Source: Achromobacter xylosoxidans (GTDB taxonomy: Bacteria > Pseudomonadota > Gammaproteobacteria > Burkholderiales > Burkholderiaceae_B). From it: a stretch of 64,000 nucleotides of DNA. Below the pieces are notes generated by a model. That model ran no database searches. It had not been told where the DNA came from and was given only the letters and a program-made list of their open reading frames with translations. Below, piece by piece: positions 1 to 8,053 of this stretch. The stretch lies in assembly GCF_014490035.1 (NCBI RefSeq), contig NZ_CP061008.1, positions 3,782,001 to 3,846,000 of the forward strand, written 5' to 3'. Numbering within the stretch: the stretch's first letter is position 1; each line of letters opens with the position of its first letter. The position numbers were made by a program, and so were the translations under genes.

Positions 1-950
1 ACCGTGCTCTTCAGACCCGCGGCGTCGCGTTCCGCCGGCGTCAGCACCCGCGTCACCAGCGAGTTCGAAAGCACCGGCATGATGCGATTGTCCAGCAAGC
101 GGTTGACGCCCTGCGCGGTGTAGCCGCCAGTGGCGAAGGCCACGCGGCGCGCGCGCACGTAGCCGTTGGGCGTCTGCAGCCGCACGCCGCCGTTCTCGGC
201 GCGCCAGCCCAGCACCGGGCTGCCCGGATGGATGCGCACGCCCAGGGCCCGCGCCTGCCGCATGTAGCCATAGGCGAGCTTCAAGGGATGCACGCCCACG
301 CCGTCCGGCTCGTGCATCGCGCCCACCGCCTCGCGGTCGTACACGTAGCGTTCGCGCAATTCCTCCCGGCTCAACATCCTGGCGTCATAGCCGAACATCT
401 CGCGCATCACGCGGGCCTCGTTCTCCAGGAATGCCATCTTCTTCTGGCGGTGCGCGGTGTACAGGTGGCCGCCCGGCTGCGCGTCGCAATCCACCTGGGC
501 CACCAGGCTCTTCCAGTATTCGAAGCCTTCGCGGATCTCGGCGTCCAGGCGCTTGGCGGTCGCCAATCCCCAGCGCGCTATCCATTGCGAACGGTACAGG
601 CGTCCGGACGCATTCTGTCCCTGTCCGCCGTTGCGGCTGGTGCAGCCCCACACCACGCGGTTGGCTTCCAGCACCACGGCCTTCACGCCGAAGTCGCGGG
701 CCAGCGTCAGCGCCGCCGACAGCCCGGTGAAGCCCGAGCCCACGATCACCACGTCGGCATCGATATCGCCGTTGACAGGACCGTCGTCCTCGGGCGGCTC
801 GCCCGCGGTCGCGACCCAGTAGGTGGGCGCGTAGTCCTGCCCGCGGCCGGGCGGGGACACCAGCGGATCGTAGGCCGGGTTGTAGGCGCTGATCGCCGTC
901 CGGCCAGCGGGGGCCGGACCTGCAGGTTGGAAGGACATTTGAGTATCCAT
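1..950 (-). CDS. tauY: Taurine dehydrogenase large subunit-like FAD oxidoreductase (partial, 3' end beyond window)
   Basis: The reading frame opens at an ATG at 950 and stays open to base 1, so the C-terminus is missing. A dinucleotide-binding motif GSGFTG is visible at residues 71-76, followed by a D-amino-acid-oxidase (DAO) type FAD fold with a conserved TSRNGGQGQN segment near residue 110. DAO-type relatives include TauY, gamma-glutamylputrescine oxidase and glycine oxidases. I prefer TauY because a TauX-like gene lies immediately upstream and xsc/pta head the same operon. TauXY oxidatively deaminates taurine to sulfoacetaldehyde, passing electrons to a cytochrome. The N-terminal extension before the FAD motif (about 65 residues) is soluble and lacks a signal peptide. 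An alternative ATG at 938 is in frame. The alternative call is a generic FAD amine oxidase. Confidence 0.7.
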   Translation of the reverse strand, partial: MDTQMSFQPAGPAPAGRTAISAYNPAYDPLVSPPGRGQDYAPTYWVATAGEPPEDDGPVNGDIDADVVIVGSGFTGLSAALTLARDFGVKAVVLEANRVVWGCTSRNGGQGQNASGRLYRSQWIARWGLATAKRLDAEIREGFEYWKSLVAQVDCDAQPGGHLYTAHRQKKMAFLENEARVMREMFGYDARMLSREELRERYVYDREAVGAMHEPDGVGVHPLKLAYGYMRQARALGVRIHPGSPVLGWRAENGGVRLQTPNGYVRARRVAFATGGYTAQGVNRLLDNRIMPVLSNSLVTRVLTPAERDAAGLKST

Positions 951-982
951 GCGGCGTTCCGGTAGCTGGGTGCGGGGCGTGC

Positions 983-1375
983 TCAGCCGCGGGCCGGCAA
1001 TACCGGGCGCTGCTTGCGGTAGGCGTTCTTGACGCGGATCTTGCCGTTCTGGAAGGTGAAGACGTCCACCATGTCCGCCTCCACGCGGGAGCCGTCTGCG
1101 GCTGTGCCGGTAAAGGTCGATTCGGACACGCCGCGGTCGCCGGCCACCCAATGCGTGCCGTTCTGCCACTGCGCGTCGGGAAAATTCGCCCAGGCCGCCG
1201 CGAAGGCGGCGCGCACCGCCTCGCGGCCTTCGTGCCGCGCGCCCCATCGCTCGGGGCCGGCCACGGTCTCGAACACGCAGTCGTCGCTCATGAAGGACAT
1301 CAGGGCGTCGATATCGTGGCGGTTCCAGGCCGCCGCGAATTCGGCCAGCATGTCCGCGGTGACGGTCTTCTGCAT
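983..1375 (-). CDS. tauX: Taurine dehydrogenase small subunit-like, NTF2/SnoaL fold
   Basis: This 130-residue protein has the NTF2-like layout: an N-terminal helix with AAAWNRHDIDALMSFM, a DDCVFE strand, and a C-terminal segment that includes FTFQNGKIRVKN and ends near a KQRP motif. The start at 1375 is chosen because GGAGG sits 8 bases upstream; a longer in-frame extension to 1465 has no such site. From memory of the family, TauX small subunits share this fold and the C-terminal KxxxRKQRP ending, and they are encoded beside TauY. It lies 32 bases upstream of the DAO gene. SnoaL-like proteins are functionally broad, so the TauX call depends heavily on this neighbour and on xsc/pta at the head of the operon. 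Confidence 0.65.
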   Translation of the reverse strand: MQKTVTADMLAEFAAAWNRHDIDALMSFMSDDCVFETVAGPERWGARHEGREAVRAAFAAAWANFPDAQWQNGTHWVAGDRGVSESTFTGTAADGSRVEADMVDVFTFQNGKIRVKNAYRKQRPVLPARG

Positions 1376-1496
1376 TGCATACCTCCGGTAGACGCTGGCG
1401 CGACGCGCGCCAGCATTCAGGATCCAAGGTAAGTGAGCCCCCAGGCAGGGTCTAGAACCAGACACGGGAAATCGCTTGCACCAGACGCTTGCTCGC

Positions 1497-2471
1497 TCAT
1501 CGCGCCGCGGCCGGCGCCAGCCAGGCGTCCATGCCGGCGGGATCGACGGCGCCGCGCATGCCGATCAGCACCAGCGCCGGTTCGTCCAGATCCGCCGGCG
1601 GCCTGGCTTGCGTGTCGTAGCGCACGCGCCGGCCCGCCAGTTGCACCAGCACCAGGCCGTGCCGGTCGGTGCGCACCCAGCCCTTGGCGCGCAGCAGCTG
1701 CCTGGGTGCGTCGCGCAGCCGGCTGGCGAGCCGGTCGGCGTCGAGCAGCGCGGGCGCGCGCCACAGCCAGCTCTGGAACGGATGATCGGGGTCATCGGGG
1801 GTTGCGGCGTGGACGTGTCCCGCATGGCCGCAAGCGCCGCTGGCGCATTCATGCGCAAGGCTGCAAGCCCCGTCCTCGCCCAGCAGATGGCGCAGGTCCA
1901 CGCGCCCTTCGCGCGTCTCGACCATCGCAGCCCCGCGCGTCGCCGCGTGCAGCCATAGGCGCAGCGACGGCAGCTCCTCGGCAGGCGCCAGATCGGTCTT
2001 GTTCAACACCAGCAGATCGGCGGCCTTGAACTGGCGGTCCAGCGTATCGGCCAGCAAGGGATCCGCCGCCAGCGCGCGCACGTTCGCGGCATCGGCCAGC
2101 ACCACCACGCCCTCCAGCTGCAGCATGGGATCGGCCATGCCGACCTGCGCGATGCGGCCGGGATCGGACACGCCGCTGGCTTCGATCACGATCCATTCGG
2201 GCAAGGGGTCCAGCGCCAGCACGCGCGCCAGGGCATCGTCCAGGCCGCCCGCCATGGAACAGCAGACGCAGCCGTTGGCCAGCCTGATCACCTGATCGCT
2301 GCGCTGCGCGATCAGCCCGGCGTCGATATCGACAGGGCCGAAGTCATTGACCAGGACCGCCGCGCGGCGCTGGCTGCGGGCCAACACGTGATTGAGCAGA
2401 CTGGTCTTGCCCGCGCCCAGGAATCCGCCCACCACGGTCAGCGCGATGCGCGGTGCGCCATGGGCCGCCAT
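1497..2471 (-). CDS. CobW/P47K-family GTPase metallochaperone
   Basis: The 324-residue protein has the complete COG0523 signature: Walker A GGFLGAGKT (residues 15-23), the metal-binding CVCC (68-71), and the guanine specificity motif NKTD (157-160). A Cys/His-rich segment (C203, H207, C209, C214, H216, H219, H221) separates the GTPase from the C-terminal CobW domain. The family hydrolyses GTP to deliver Zn or another metal to client enzymes. It is separated by one base from the upstream amidohydrolase, a probable metalloenzyme, which is a natural client candidate (inference). The stop of the amidohydrolase and this start are so close that translation is probably coupled. Zur-type regulation is not visible; control is presumably by the operon promoter. 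Confidence 0.9.
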   Translation of the reverse strand: MAAHGAPRIALTVVGGFLGAGKTSLLNHVLARSQRRAAVLVNDFGPVDIDAGLIAQRSDQVIRLANGCVCCSMAGGLDDALARVLALDPLPEWIVIEASGVSDPGRIAQVGMADPMLQLEGVVVLADAANVRALAADPLLADTLDRQFKAADLLVLNKTDLAPAEELPSLRLWLHAATRGAAMVETREGRVDLRHLLGEDGACSLAHECASGACGHAGHVHAATPDDPDHPFQSWLWRAPALLDADRLASRLRDAPRQLLRAKGWVRTDRHGLVLVQLAGRRVRYDTQARPPADLDEPALVLIGMRGAVDPAGMDAWLAPAAAR

Positions 2472-2472
2472 C

Positions 2473-4128
2473 TCAGGCTTCCCGCAGCGGCAAGGGCCTG
2501 CCGCCGATGACGGTGCCGAGCACGCGCACGTCCTTCAGTTTCTCGGGAGCGACCTCCAGCGGGTCGTCCTGCAGCACGCAGAAGTCCGCATGCTTGCCGA
2601 TCTCGATGGAGCCGACCAGGTGATCCAGGTGCAGGGTGTACGCCGCGCCCAGCGTGACGGCGTGCAGGGCCTGCTCCACGCCGATGCGCTCGGACTCCCC
2701 CAACACCTTGCCCGACGACGTCTGGCGGTTCACCGCGCACCAGGCCGTGAACAGCGGTCCCAGCGGCGTGATGGGCGCGTCCGAATGGACGGAGAACGGC
2801 ACGCCGGCGCGCGCGGCCGAGGCACAGGCGTCCATGCGGTTGGCGCGGTCCGGACCCATGGTCAGGGCGTGATGCGCGTCGCCCCAGTAGAAGATGTGGT
2901 TGGCAAAGAGATTGGCGCACATGCCCAGGCTGGCCATGCGCCGGAACTGCGCCGCGTCGGCCATCTGGCAATGCTGCAGGGTATGGCGGTGGTCGCGCCG
3001 CGGGCTGCGGCGCAGGGCGCGGTCCACCGCGTCGATCGCAAGCTCGGTGGCTTCGTCGCCATTGGTGTGGATGTGCAGCTGCACCCCGGCGTCGTGATAG
3101 GCCTGGACCATCGCGTCCAGCTCGGCCGGCGCGATCACCCAGATGCCGTTGGGCGCGCCGTTGTAGTAGCCCGGCCAGCGCAGCCGGGCGGTAAAGCCCT
3201 GGATCGAACCGTCCACCACCAGCTTGACCATGCCCAGATGCAGCTTGTCGTTGTTCAGGCGCCGGGCCTCGGCCAGCTTGGCCAGGCAGCGCTGCGGATC
3301 GCCCGCGTAGGTCAGCGCGGACGCGGCCGGCACAATGCGCACCGGGTAGTCCGGCTCGGCGGTGATGCGGGCCAGCGTCGCCAGGCCCTCGTCGCCCAGC
3401 TCGTTGACCAGGTCCGTGGCCGTGGTGACGCCCGCCCACTGCGCCACCTTGCCAAACATGCGCAGGCCCTCTTCCGATACGCCCACGGTGCGGAACGGGC
3501 TGCCGATCAGGCGCATGACGGGGAACATGGCGGCAAATTCGCAGAGTTCGCCGCTGGGCCGTCCGTCTTCCATGCGCGTCACGCCTTCGATGTCGGTATC
3601 GCGGTCTATGCCGGCGCGCGCCAACATGGGCGTGTTCACGTTCATCAGGTGCATGCTGGCGTGCATGACCACCACGGGCCGCTCGGCGGACACGGCGTCC
3701 AGGTCCTGCACGCGCATGCGCGCGCCGTCGAAGAAGATCGGGTCGAATCCCCACCCTATCAGCGTCTCGCCGGTCGCCAGGGCGCGTTCGGCCTCGCGCA
3801 GCCGCGCGGCCACAGCCTCGAAACTCTTCAAGCCTTCCCACAGCTTGCCATCGGGTCCGCGCCGGTCATAGAAGCCCACGTACACGAACTTCCACATGCC
3901 GCCTTCCGGCAGATGGCAATGCCCTTCGACCAGGCCGGGCATGAGCACCTTGTCCGCATAACGCTCGTCGAGGTCGGCAGGCCCCCAGCCCGCCAGCTCC
4001 TCGCGGCTGCCCACGCCCAGGATACGGCCCTCTCGCACCGCCACGTGCGTGGCGCGGGGCTGCATCGGGTTCATGGTCAGGATGCTGCGCGCGGCATAGA
4101 TCGTGGTTCGGGCGCGGGTCTGGGTCAT
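2473..4128 (-). CDS. YtcJ-like amidohydrolase (amidohydrolase family 3)
   Basis: This 551-residue protein is a TIM-barrel metal-dependent hydrolase of the amidohydrolase superfamily. The strand-1 metal motif GHCH is at residues 69-72, and an SVHSDAP motif near residue 450 supplies the conserved Asp. The length is typical of YtcJ/exoenzyme-regulatory-type members (530-600 residues), which hydrolyse amides or related C-N bonds; substrates are rarely known. AAGGA lies upstream of the ATG at 4128. No signal peptide is seen, so it should be cytoplasmic and act on imported material. It sits directly after the ABC importer genes and before cobW. In this operon it is the best candidate to release taurine or another amine from an imported conjugate, but that role is inference. 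Confidence 0.85.
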   Translation of the reverse strand: MTQTRARTTIYAARSILTMNPMQPRATHVAVREGRILGVGSREELAGWGPADLDERYADKVLMPGLVEGHCHLPEGGMWKFVYVGFYDRRGPDGKLWEGLKSFEAVAARLREAERALATGETLIGWGFDPIFFDGARMRVQDLDAVSAERPVVVMHASMHLMNVNTPMLARAGIDRDTDIEGVTRMEDGRPSGELCEFAAMFPVMRLIGSPFRTVGVSEEGLRMFGKVAQWAGVTTATDLVNELGDEGLATLARITAEPDYPVRIVPAASALTYAGDPQRCLAKLAEARRLNNDKLHLGMVKLVVDGSIQGFTARLRWPGYYNGAPNGIWVIAPAELDAMVQAYHDAGVQLHIHTNGDEATELAIDAVDRALRRSPRRDHRHTLQHCQMADAAQFRRMASLGMCANLFANHIFYWGDAHHALTMGPDRANRMDACASAARAGVPFSVHSDAPITPLGPLFTAWCAVNRQTSSGKVLGESERIGVEQALHAVTLGAAYTLHLDHLVGSIEIGKHADFCVLQDDPLEVAPEKLKDVRVLGTVIGGRPLPLREA

Positions 4129-4156
4129 CGGTCTGTCCTTCTATCGGAGGGTGGGC

Positions 4157-5179
4157 TCATCCCTGCAGCGGCGACGCCAGGACGCCGTCGCGGGATTCGA
4201 CGAAATGGCAGGCCACGCGGTGGCCCGGCGCGACTTCGCGCAAGCTGGGCTCGCGCGTGGTACAGAGCGGCTGCGCGGCCGGGCAGCGGCCGGCGAAACG
4301 GCAGCCCGGCGGCGGATCGACCGGACTGGGCGGATCGCCCGCCAGCCGCACGCGGCGCGCGGCCAGCTCGCGCCCGCCCTTCACGGTCGGCACCGCCGAC
4401 ATCAGGGCGACGCTGTAGGGATGCAGCGGCCGCGTGAAGAAGGCGTTGCGCGTGGCCTGCTCGATGATCTTGCCCAGGTACATGACGGCGATGTCGTCGC
4501 AGATGTGCTCCACCACCGCCATGTCGTGCGAGATGAACAGGAACGACTGACCCTGCTCGCGCTGGATGCGCCGCAGCAGGTTCAGGATCTGCGCGCGGAT
4601 CGCGATATCCAGGGCCGACACCGGTTCGTCGCAGACGATCAGGTCGGGCGCGCTGGCCAGCGCGCGGGCCACGTTCAGCCGCTGCCGCTGGCCGCCGGAA
4701 AACTGGTGCGGAAACAGTTGCCGCTGCTCCGGGCGCAGGCCCACCAGTTCGAACATGCGGGCCACGCGCGCCTCGCGTCCGCCCGGCGGATCGATACCCA
4801 TCAGGTCCAAGGGCGAGCGCACGATGTCGCCAGCCCGCTGGCGCGGATTGAGCGAGGAATACGGATCCTGGAACACCAGCTGCACGCGGCGGCGCATGCG
4901 ACGCAGGGCCGAGCCGTTCAACGCCGTCATGTCCGTACCGTCGAAGTGGATGGAGCCCGCGGTCGGGTCCGCCAACCGCAGCACGGACAAGGCCGTGGTG
5001 GTCTTGCCCGAGCCGGACTCGCCCACGATCGCCAGCGTGCGGCCGCGCTGCAGTTCGAAGGACACGCCGTCCACGGCCTTCACGACCACCGGCTTGCCGT
5101 CGCGGCCGCGTCCGCCGATGGGAAAATGCACGGCAAGATCGCGCACGGACAGCAAGGCGGGAGATTGCGGTGACGTCAT
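4157..5179 (-). CDS. dppF: Peptide/nickel-type ABC importer, ATP-binding protein (DppF-like)
   Basis: This 340-residue ATPase has Walker A GESGSGKT (residues 53-60), signature FSGGQRQR and Walker B LIVCDEP with the following D-loop SALD. The C-terminal oligopeptide/dipeptide extension contains the family's Cys cluster (CRFAGRC, then CTT), often linked to an iron-sulfur centre. The start at 5179 overlaps the dppD stop by ATGA, so translation is coupled; an upstream extension to 5281 would run deep into dppD. It pairs with the ATPase at 5176-6177 to power the DppB/DppC permeases. The family imports di/oligopeptides, nickel, opines or glycosides. The substrate here is unknown and is inferred from operon context to be a taurine-bearing compound. 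Confidence 0.93.
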   Translation of the reverse strand: MTSPQSPALLSVRDLAVHFPIGGRGRDGKPVVVKAVDGVSFELQRGRTLAIVGESGSGKTTTALSVLRLADPTAGSIHFDGTDMTALNGSALRRMRRRVQLVFQDPYSSLNPRQRAGDIVRSPLDLMGIDPPGGREARVARMFELVGLRPEQRQLFPHQFSGGQRQRLNVARALASAPDLIVCDEPVSALDIAIRAQILNLLRRIQREQGQSFLFISHDMAVVEHICDDIAVMYLGKIIEQATRNAFFTRPLHPYSVALMSAVPTVKGGRELAARRVRLAGDPPSPVDPPPGCRFAGRCPAAQPLCTTREPSLREVAPGHRVACHFVESRDGVLASPLQG

Positions 5180-6177
5180 TGCGCGGCCTCCGGATACAGC
5201 CAACAGGCAACTTCCTGGCCCTCGCCTACACGGGTCAGGGGCGGAAACGCGTCGCGGCAGCGCGCCATGGCCTGCCCGCAACGTTCCATGAAGGGACAGC
5301 CCGCGCCGCGCTCCCAGATCGACGGCACCACGCCGGGAATCTCCGGCAAGTCGGGGCGCACGTCGTCGGGCTCGCGGTCCAGTTCGGGCAGACAGGCGAT
5401 CAGCCCCTGGGTGTAGGGATGGCGGGGCTGCGCCAGGATCTCGCGCACGCCGCCCTGCTCCACCACCCGCCCGCCGTACATGACCACGACGCGGTCGGCC
5501 ATCTCCGACACCGCGCCCATGTCATGCGTGATCAGCAGCACCGCGGTGCCGCGCCGCGCCTGCTGCTCGCGCAGCAGGTCGAAGATCTGCGCCTGGACCG
5601 TCACGTCCAGCGCTGTTGTCGGCTCGTCGGCGATCAGCACGTCTGGATCGCAGGCCAGCGCGATGGCGATCATTACGCGCTGCCGCATGCCGCCGGACAT
5701 CTGGTGCGGATAATCGTCCACGCGCCGCTCCGGCAAGGGGATGCCCACCGACTTCAGCATCTCGATGGCGCGCTCGCGCGCCTGGCCCTTGCTCAGGCCC
5801 TGGTGCAGCCGCAGGGGCTCCGCGATCTGGTCGCCGACCGTGTAGACAGGGTTCAGCGCCGTCATGGGCTCCTGGAAGATCATGGATATCTTGTTGCCGC
5901 GCACCTGGCGCATGGCCTCCTCGTCGCGGCCGGCCAGGTCGTCGCCGCGCAGGCGCACGCGGCCCCCGCCGATGCGTCCCGGCGCGGGAATCAGCCGCAT
6001 GATGGCCAGCGCCGTCATGCTCTTGCCGCAGCCGGACTCGCCCACCAGGCACAGGGTCTCGCCGGGGTTCAGGTCGAAGCTCACCGCGCTCAGCACCTCG
6101 GCCACGCGGCCGCGCGACTGGAACTCCAGGCTCAGGCTGTCGACCTCCAGCACGGGCGTCTGCTGCGCGGCGTTCAT
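5176..6177 (-). CDS. dppD: Peptide/nickel-type ABC importer, ATP-binding protein (DppD-like)
   Basis: This 333-residue ATPase carries Walker A GESGCGKS, signature MSGGMRQR and Walker [13 protein letters not shown]. The C-terminal region has the oligopeptide-transporter Cys motif (GCPFMERC, then C-x-D and C-W). The start at 6177 overlaps the dppC stop in an ATGA junction and gives the standard N-terminus ([11 protein letters not shown] strand). Together with DppF it forms the heterodimeric motor typical of Dpp/Opp importers. It differs clearly from DppF in sequence, so it is not a recent duplication. The genes run in the order substrate-binding protein, B, C, D, F, the canonical layout. Confidence 0.93.
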   Translation of the reverse strand: MNAAQQTPVLEVDSLSLEFQSRGRVAEVLSAVSFDLNPGETLCLVGESGCGKSMTALAIMRLIPAPGRIGGGRVRLRGDDLAGRDEEAMRQVRGNKISMIFQEPMTALNPVYTVGDQIAEPLRLHQGLSKGQARERAIEMLKSVGIPLPERRVDDYPHQMSGGMRQRVMIAIALACDPDVLIADEPTTALDVTVQAQIFDLLREQQARRGTAVLLITHDMGAVSEMADRVVVMYGGRVVEQGGVREILAQPRHPYTQGLIACLPELDREPDDVRPDLPEIPGVVPSIWERGAGCPFMERCGQAMARCRDAFPPLTRVGEGQEVACWLYPEAAQ

Positions 6178-7076
6178 GCCCGCCCCCTCGAGTTCGGGTT
6201 GAGGGCGTCGTTCAGCCCGTCGCCGATCAGGCTGACGGCCAGCACGGTCAGGAAGATGGCGGCGCCCGGCAGGGTCACCGCCCACCACGCGGTCAGGATG
6301 TAGGGGCGGTTGCTGCCTATCATCAGGCCCCAGCTCATGATGTTGGGATCGCCCAGCCCCAGGAACGACAGGCCGGCCTCGAACAGGATCGCCGTGCCTA
6401 TCGCCAGCGTGGCCGACACGATCAGCGGCGCCAGCGCGTTGGGCAGGATCACGCGCCAGATGATGCGCGCGTCGCCCGCGCCTATCACCCTCTCGGCCAG
6501 CACGTACTCGCGGCGCTTGAGGCGCAGGAATTCGCCGCGCGCCAGCCGCGCCGTGCCCGGCCAGCTAACCACGCCGATGGCGATGGCGATGGTCGCCAGC
6601 GACGGCGAGAACAGCGTCACCAGCACCATGGCGAACAGCAAGGTGGGCAACACCTGAAAGAACTCGGTGATGCGCATCAAGGTTTCGTCGATCCAGCCGC
6701 CGTAGTAGCCCGCAAGCGCGCCCACCGTCAGCCCGATGGCCATGGACAGCACCGCCGCCACCACGCCCACCAGCAGCGTGGCGCGGCCGCCATAGACCAT
6801 GCCAGTCAGCACGTCGCGGCCCAGGTAGTCGGTGCCCAGCAGCGCGTCCGCACCGGGCGGCGTCATCGGCGCGCCCGCAATCTCGAAGGGATCCGCTTCC
6901 ATGATCATGGGTCCGAAGAGCGTCACGGCGAGGATGGCGGCCAGCAGCAGCACGCCGGCCAGCGCCGAGGGATTGCGCGCGAATACCCGCAAGGCCTCGT
7001 ACGACGGGCGGGCCGGCGGCCGTGCCGCCTGGCCCGGCAAGGCGGCAATGGATACGGCGGGAGGGGTCTGGCTCAT
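6174..7076 (-). CDS. dppC: Peptide-type ABC importer, inner-membrane permease (DppC-like)
   Basis: The 300-residue protein has a cytoplasmic N-terminal tail of about 35 residues, a first membrane span (ALAGVLLLAAILAVTLFGP), then the BPD transporter domain with five further spans. The EAA loop is visible as VLAERVIGAGDARIIWRVILPN, which docks on the ATPases. Length and N-terminal OppC-type segment match DppC/OppC. The ATG at 7076 overlaps the stop of dppB by ATGA, and its own stop overlaps dppD the same way, so B, C, D and F are a chain of coupled genes. It forms a heterodimeric channel with DppB. Confidence 0.93.
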   Translation of the reverse strand: MSQTPPAVSIAALPGQAARPPARPSYEALRVFARNPSALAGVLLLAAILAVTLFGPMIMEADPFEIAGAPMTPPGADALLGTDYLGRDVLTGMVYGGRATLLVGVVAAVLSMAIGLTVGALAGYYGGWIDETLMRITEFFQVLPTLLFAMVLVTLFSPSLATIAIAIGVVSWPGTARLARGEFLRLKRREYVLAERVIGAGDARIIWRVILPNALAPLIVSATLAIGTAILFEAGLSFLGLGDPNIMSWGLMIGSNRPYILTAWWAVTLPGAAIFLTVLAVSLIGDGLNDALNPNSRGRA

Positions 7077-8041
7077 GAGGTCTTGATCCTGGGATCGATC
7101 AGGCGGTAGGCCAGATCGGTAAGCTGATTCATCACGACCACCAGCAGCGAGGCGAACAGCAGGATGCCCAGCAGCGTGGGATAGTCGCGCCTGAGCACGG
7201 AGTCGAACGCCAGCCGGCCCAGCCCGGGCCAGTTGAAGACCGTCTCGACCAGGATCGCGCCCGCAAGCACGTTGCCGAACTGCAGGCCCAGCATGGTCAC
7301 CACCGGCAGCACGCCGTTGCGCAGCGCGTGCTTGTAGAGCACGGAGCGCTCTGGCAGGCCCTTGGCGCGCGCGGTGCGGATGTAGTCGGCCGACAACGCC
7401 TCCATGACGCTGGCGCGCGCCAGCCGGCTGTACTGCGCCAGATAGACGAAGGCCAGGGTGAAGGCCGGCAGCACCAGGTGGTGCAGCACGTCCAGCACGC
7501 CCGCCCAGCCGTCCTGCGGCCCGCCGGCAGAACGCATGTCGGACACCGGGAAGATCGGCAGCGCCGAGGCGAACAGGATGATGAGGATGATGCCGGTCCA
7601 GAACACTGGCGCGGAATAACCCACCACCGACAACAACGTGATGCCTTGCGACAGCGGCCCGTTGGGCTTGCGCGCGGCCAGCGTGCCCAGCAGCGTGCCG
7701 GCCAGGAACGCGCTCAGCACCGAGGTCACCACCAGCAGCAAAGTGGCCGGCACGCGGTCCCAGATCAGCTGCGCCACCGGCACGTTGAAGAAATAGGAAT
7801 AGCCCAGGTCGCCCCGCAGCACCTGCATCAGATAGATGCCCAGCTGCGTCAGGAAGGGCTTATCCAGCCCGTACTGCGCGCGCAGCTGCGCCCGCAGTTC
7901 TTCGCTGATGCCGCCCATGGAGCCCGCGATGGTCTCGACCGGATCGCCCGGCGAAATGTGGATCAGCAGGAAATTCAGCGTCACCACGGCCAGCAGCAGC
8001 ACCAGCGCATAGGCCAGGCGGCGCAAGAGATAGCGCGTCAT
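7073..8041 (-). CDS. dppB: Peptide-type ABC importer, inner-membrane permease (DppB-like)
   Basis: The 322-residue protein starts with the DppB hallmark MTRYLLRRLAYALVLLLAVV, where the first transmembrane helix follows a short basic head. About six spans are visible, with the EAA loop ADYIRTARAKGLPERSVLYKHALRN near residue 220 and a C-terminal LAYRLIDPRIK tail typical of DppB. The start at 8041 lies 12 bases after the substrate-binding protein stop. It is the partner of the permease at 6174-7076. Sequence is full length with no disruption. Confidence 0.93.
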   Translation of the reverse strand: MTRYLLRRLAYALVLLLAVVTLNFLLIHISPGDPVETIAGSMGGISEELRAQLRAQYGLDKPFLTQLGIYLMQVLRGDLGYSYFFNVPVAQLIWDRVPATLLLVVTSVLSAFLAGTLLGTLAARKPNGPLSQGITLLSVVGYSAPVFWTGIILIILFASALPIFPVSDMRSAGGPQDGWAGVLDVLHHLVLPAFTLAFVYLAQYSRLARASVMEALSADYIRTARAKGLPERSVLYKHALRNGVLPVVTMLGLQFGNVLAGAILVETVFNWPGLGRLAFDSVLRRDYPTLLGILLFASLLVVVMNQLTDLAYRLIDPRIKTS

Positions 8042-8053
8042 GGCAGTTCCGCC

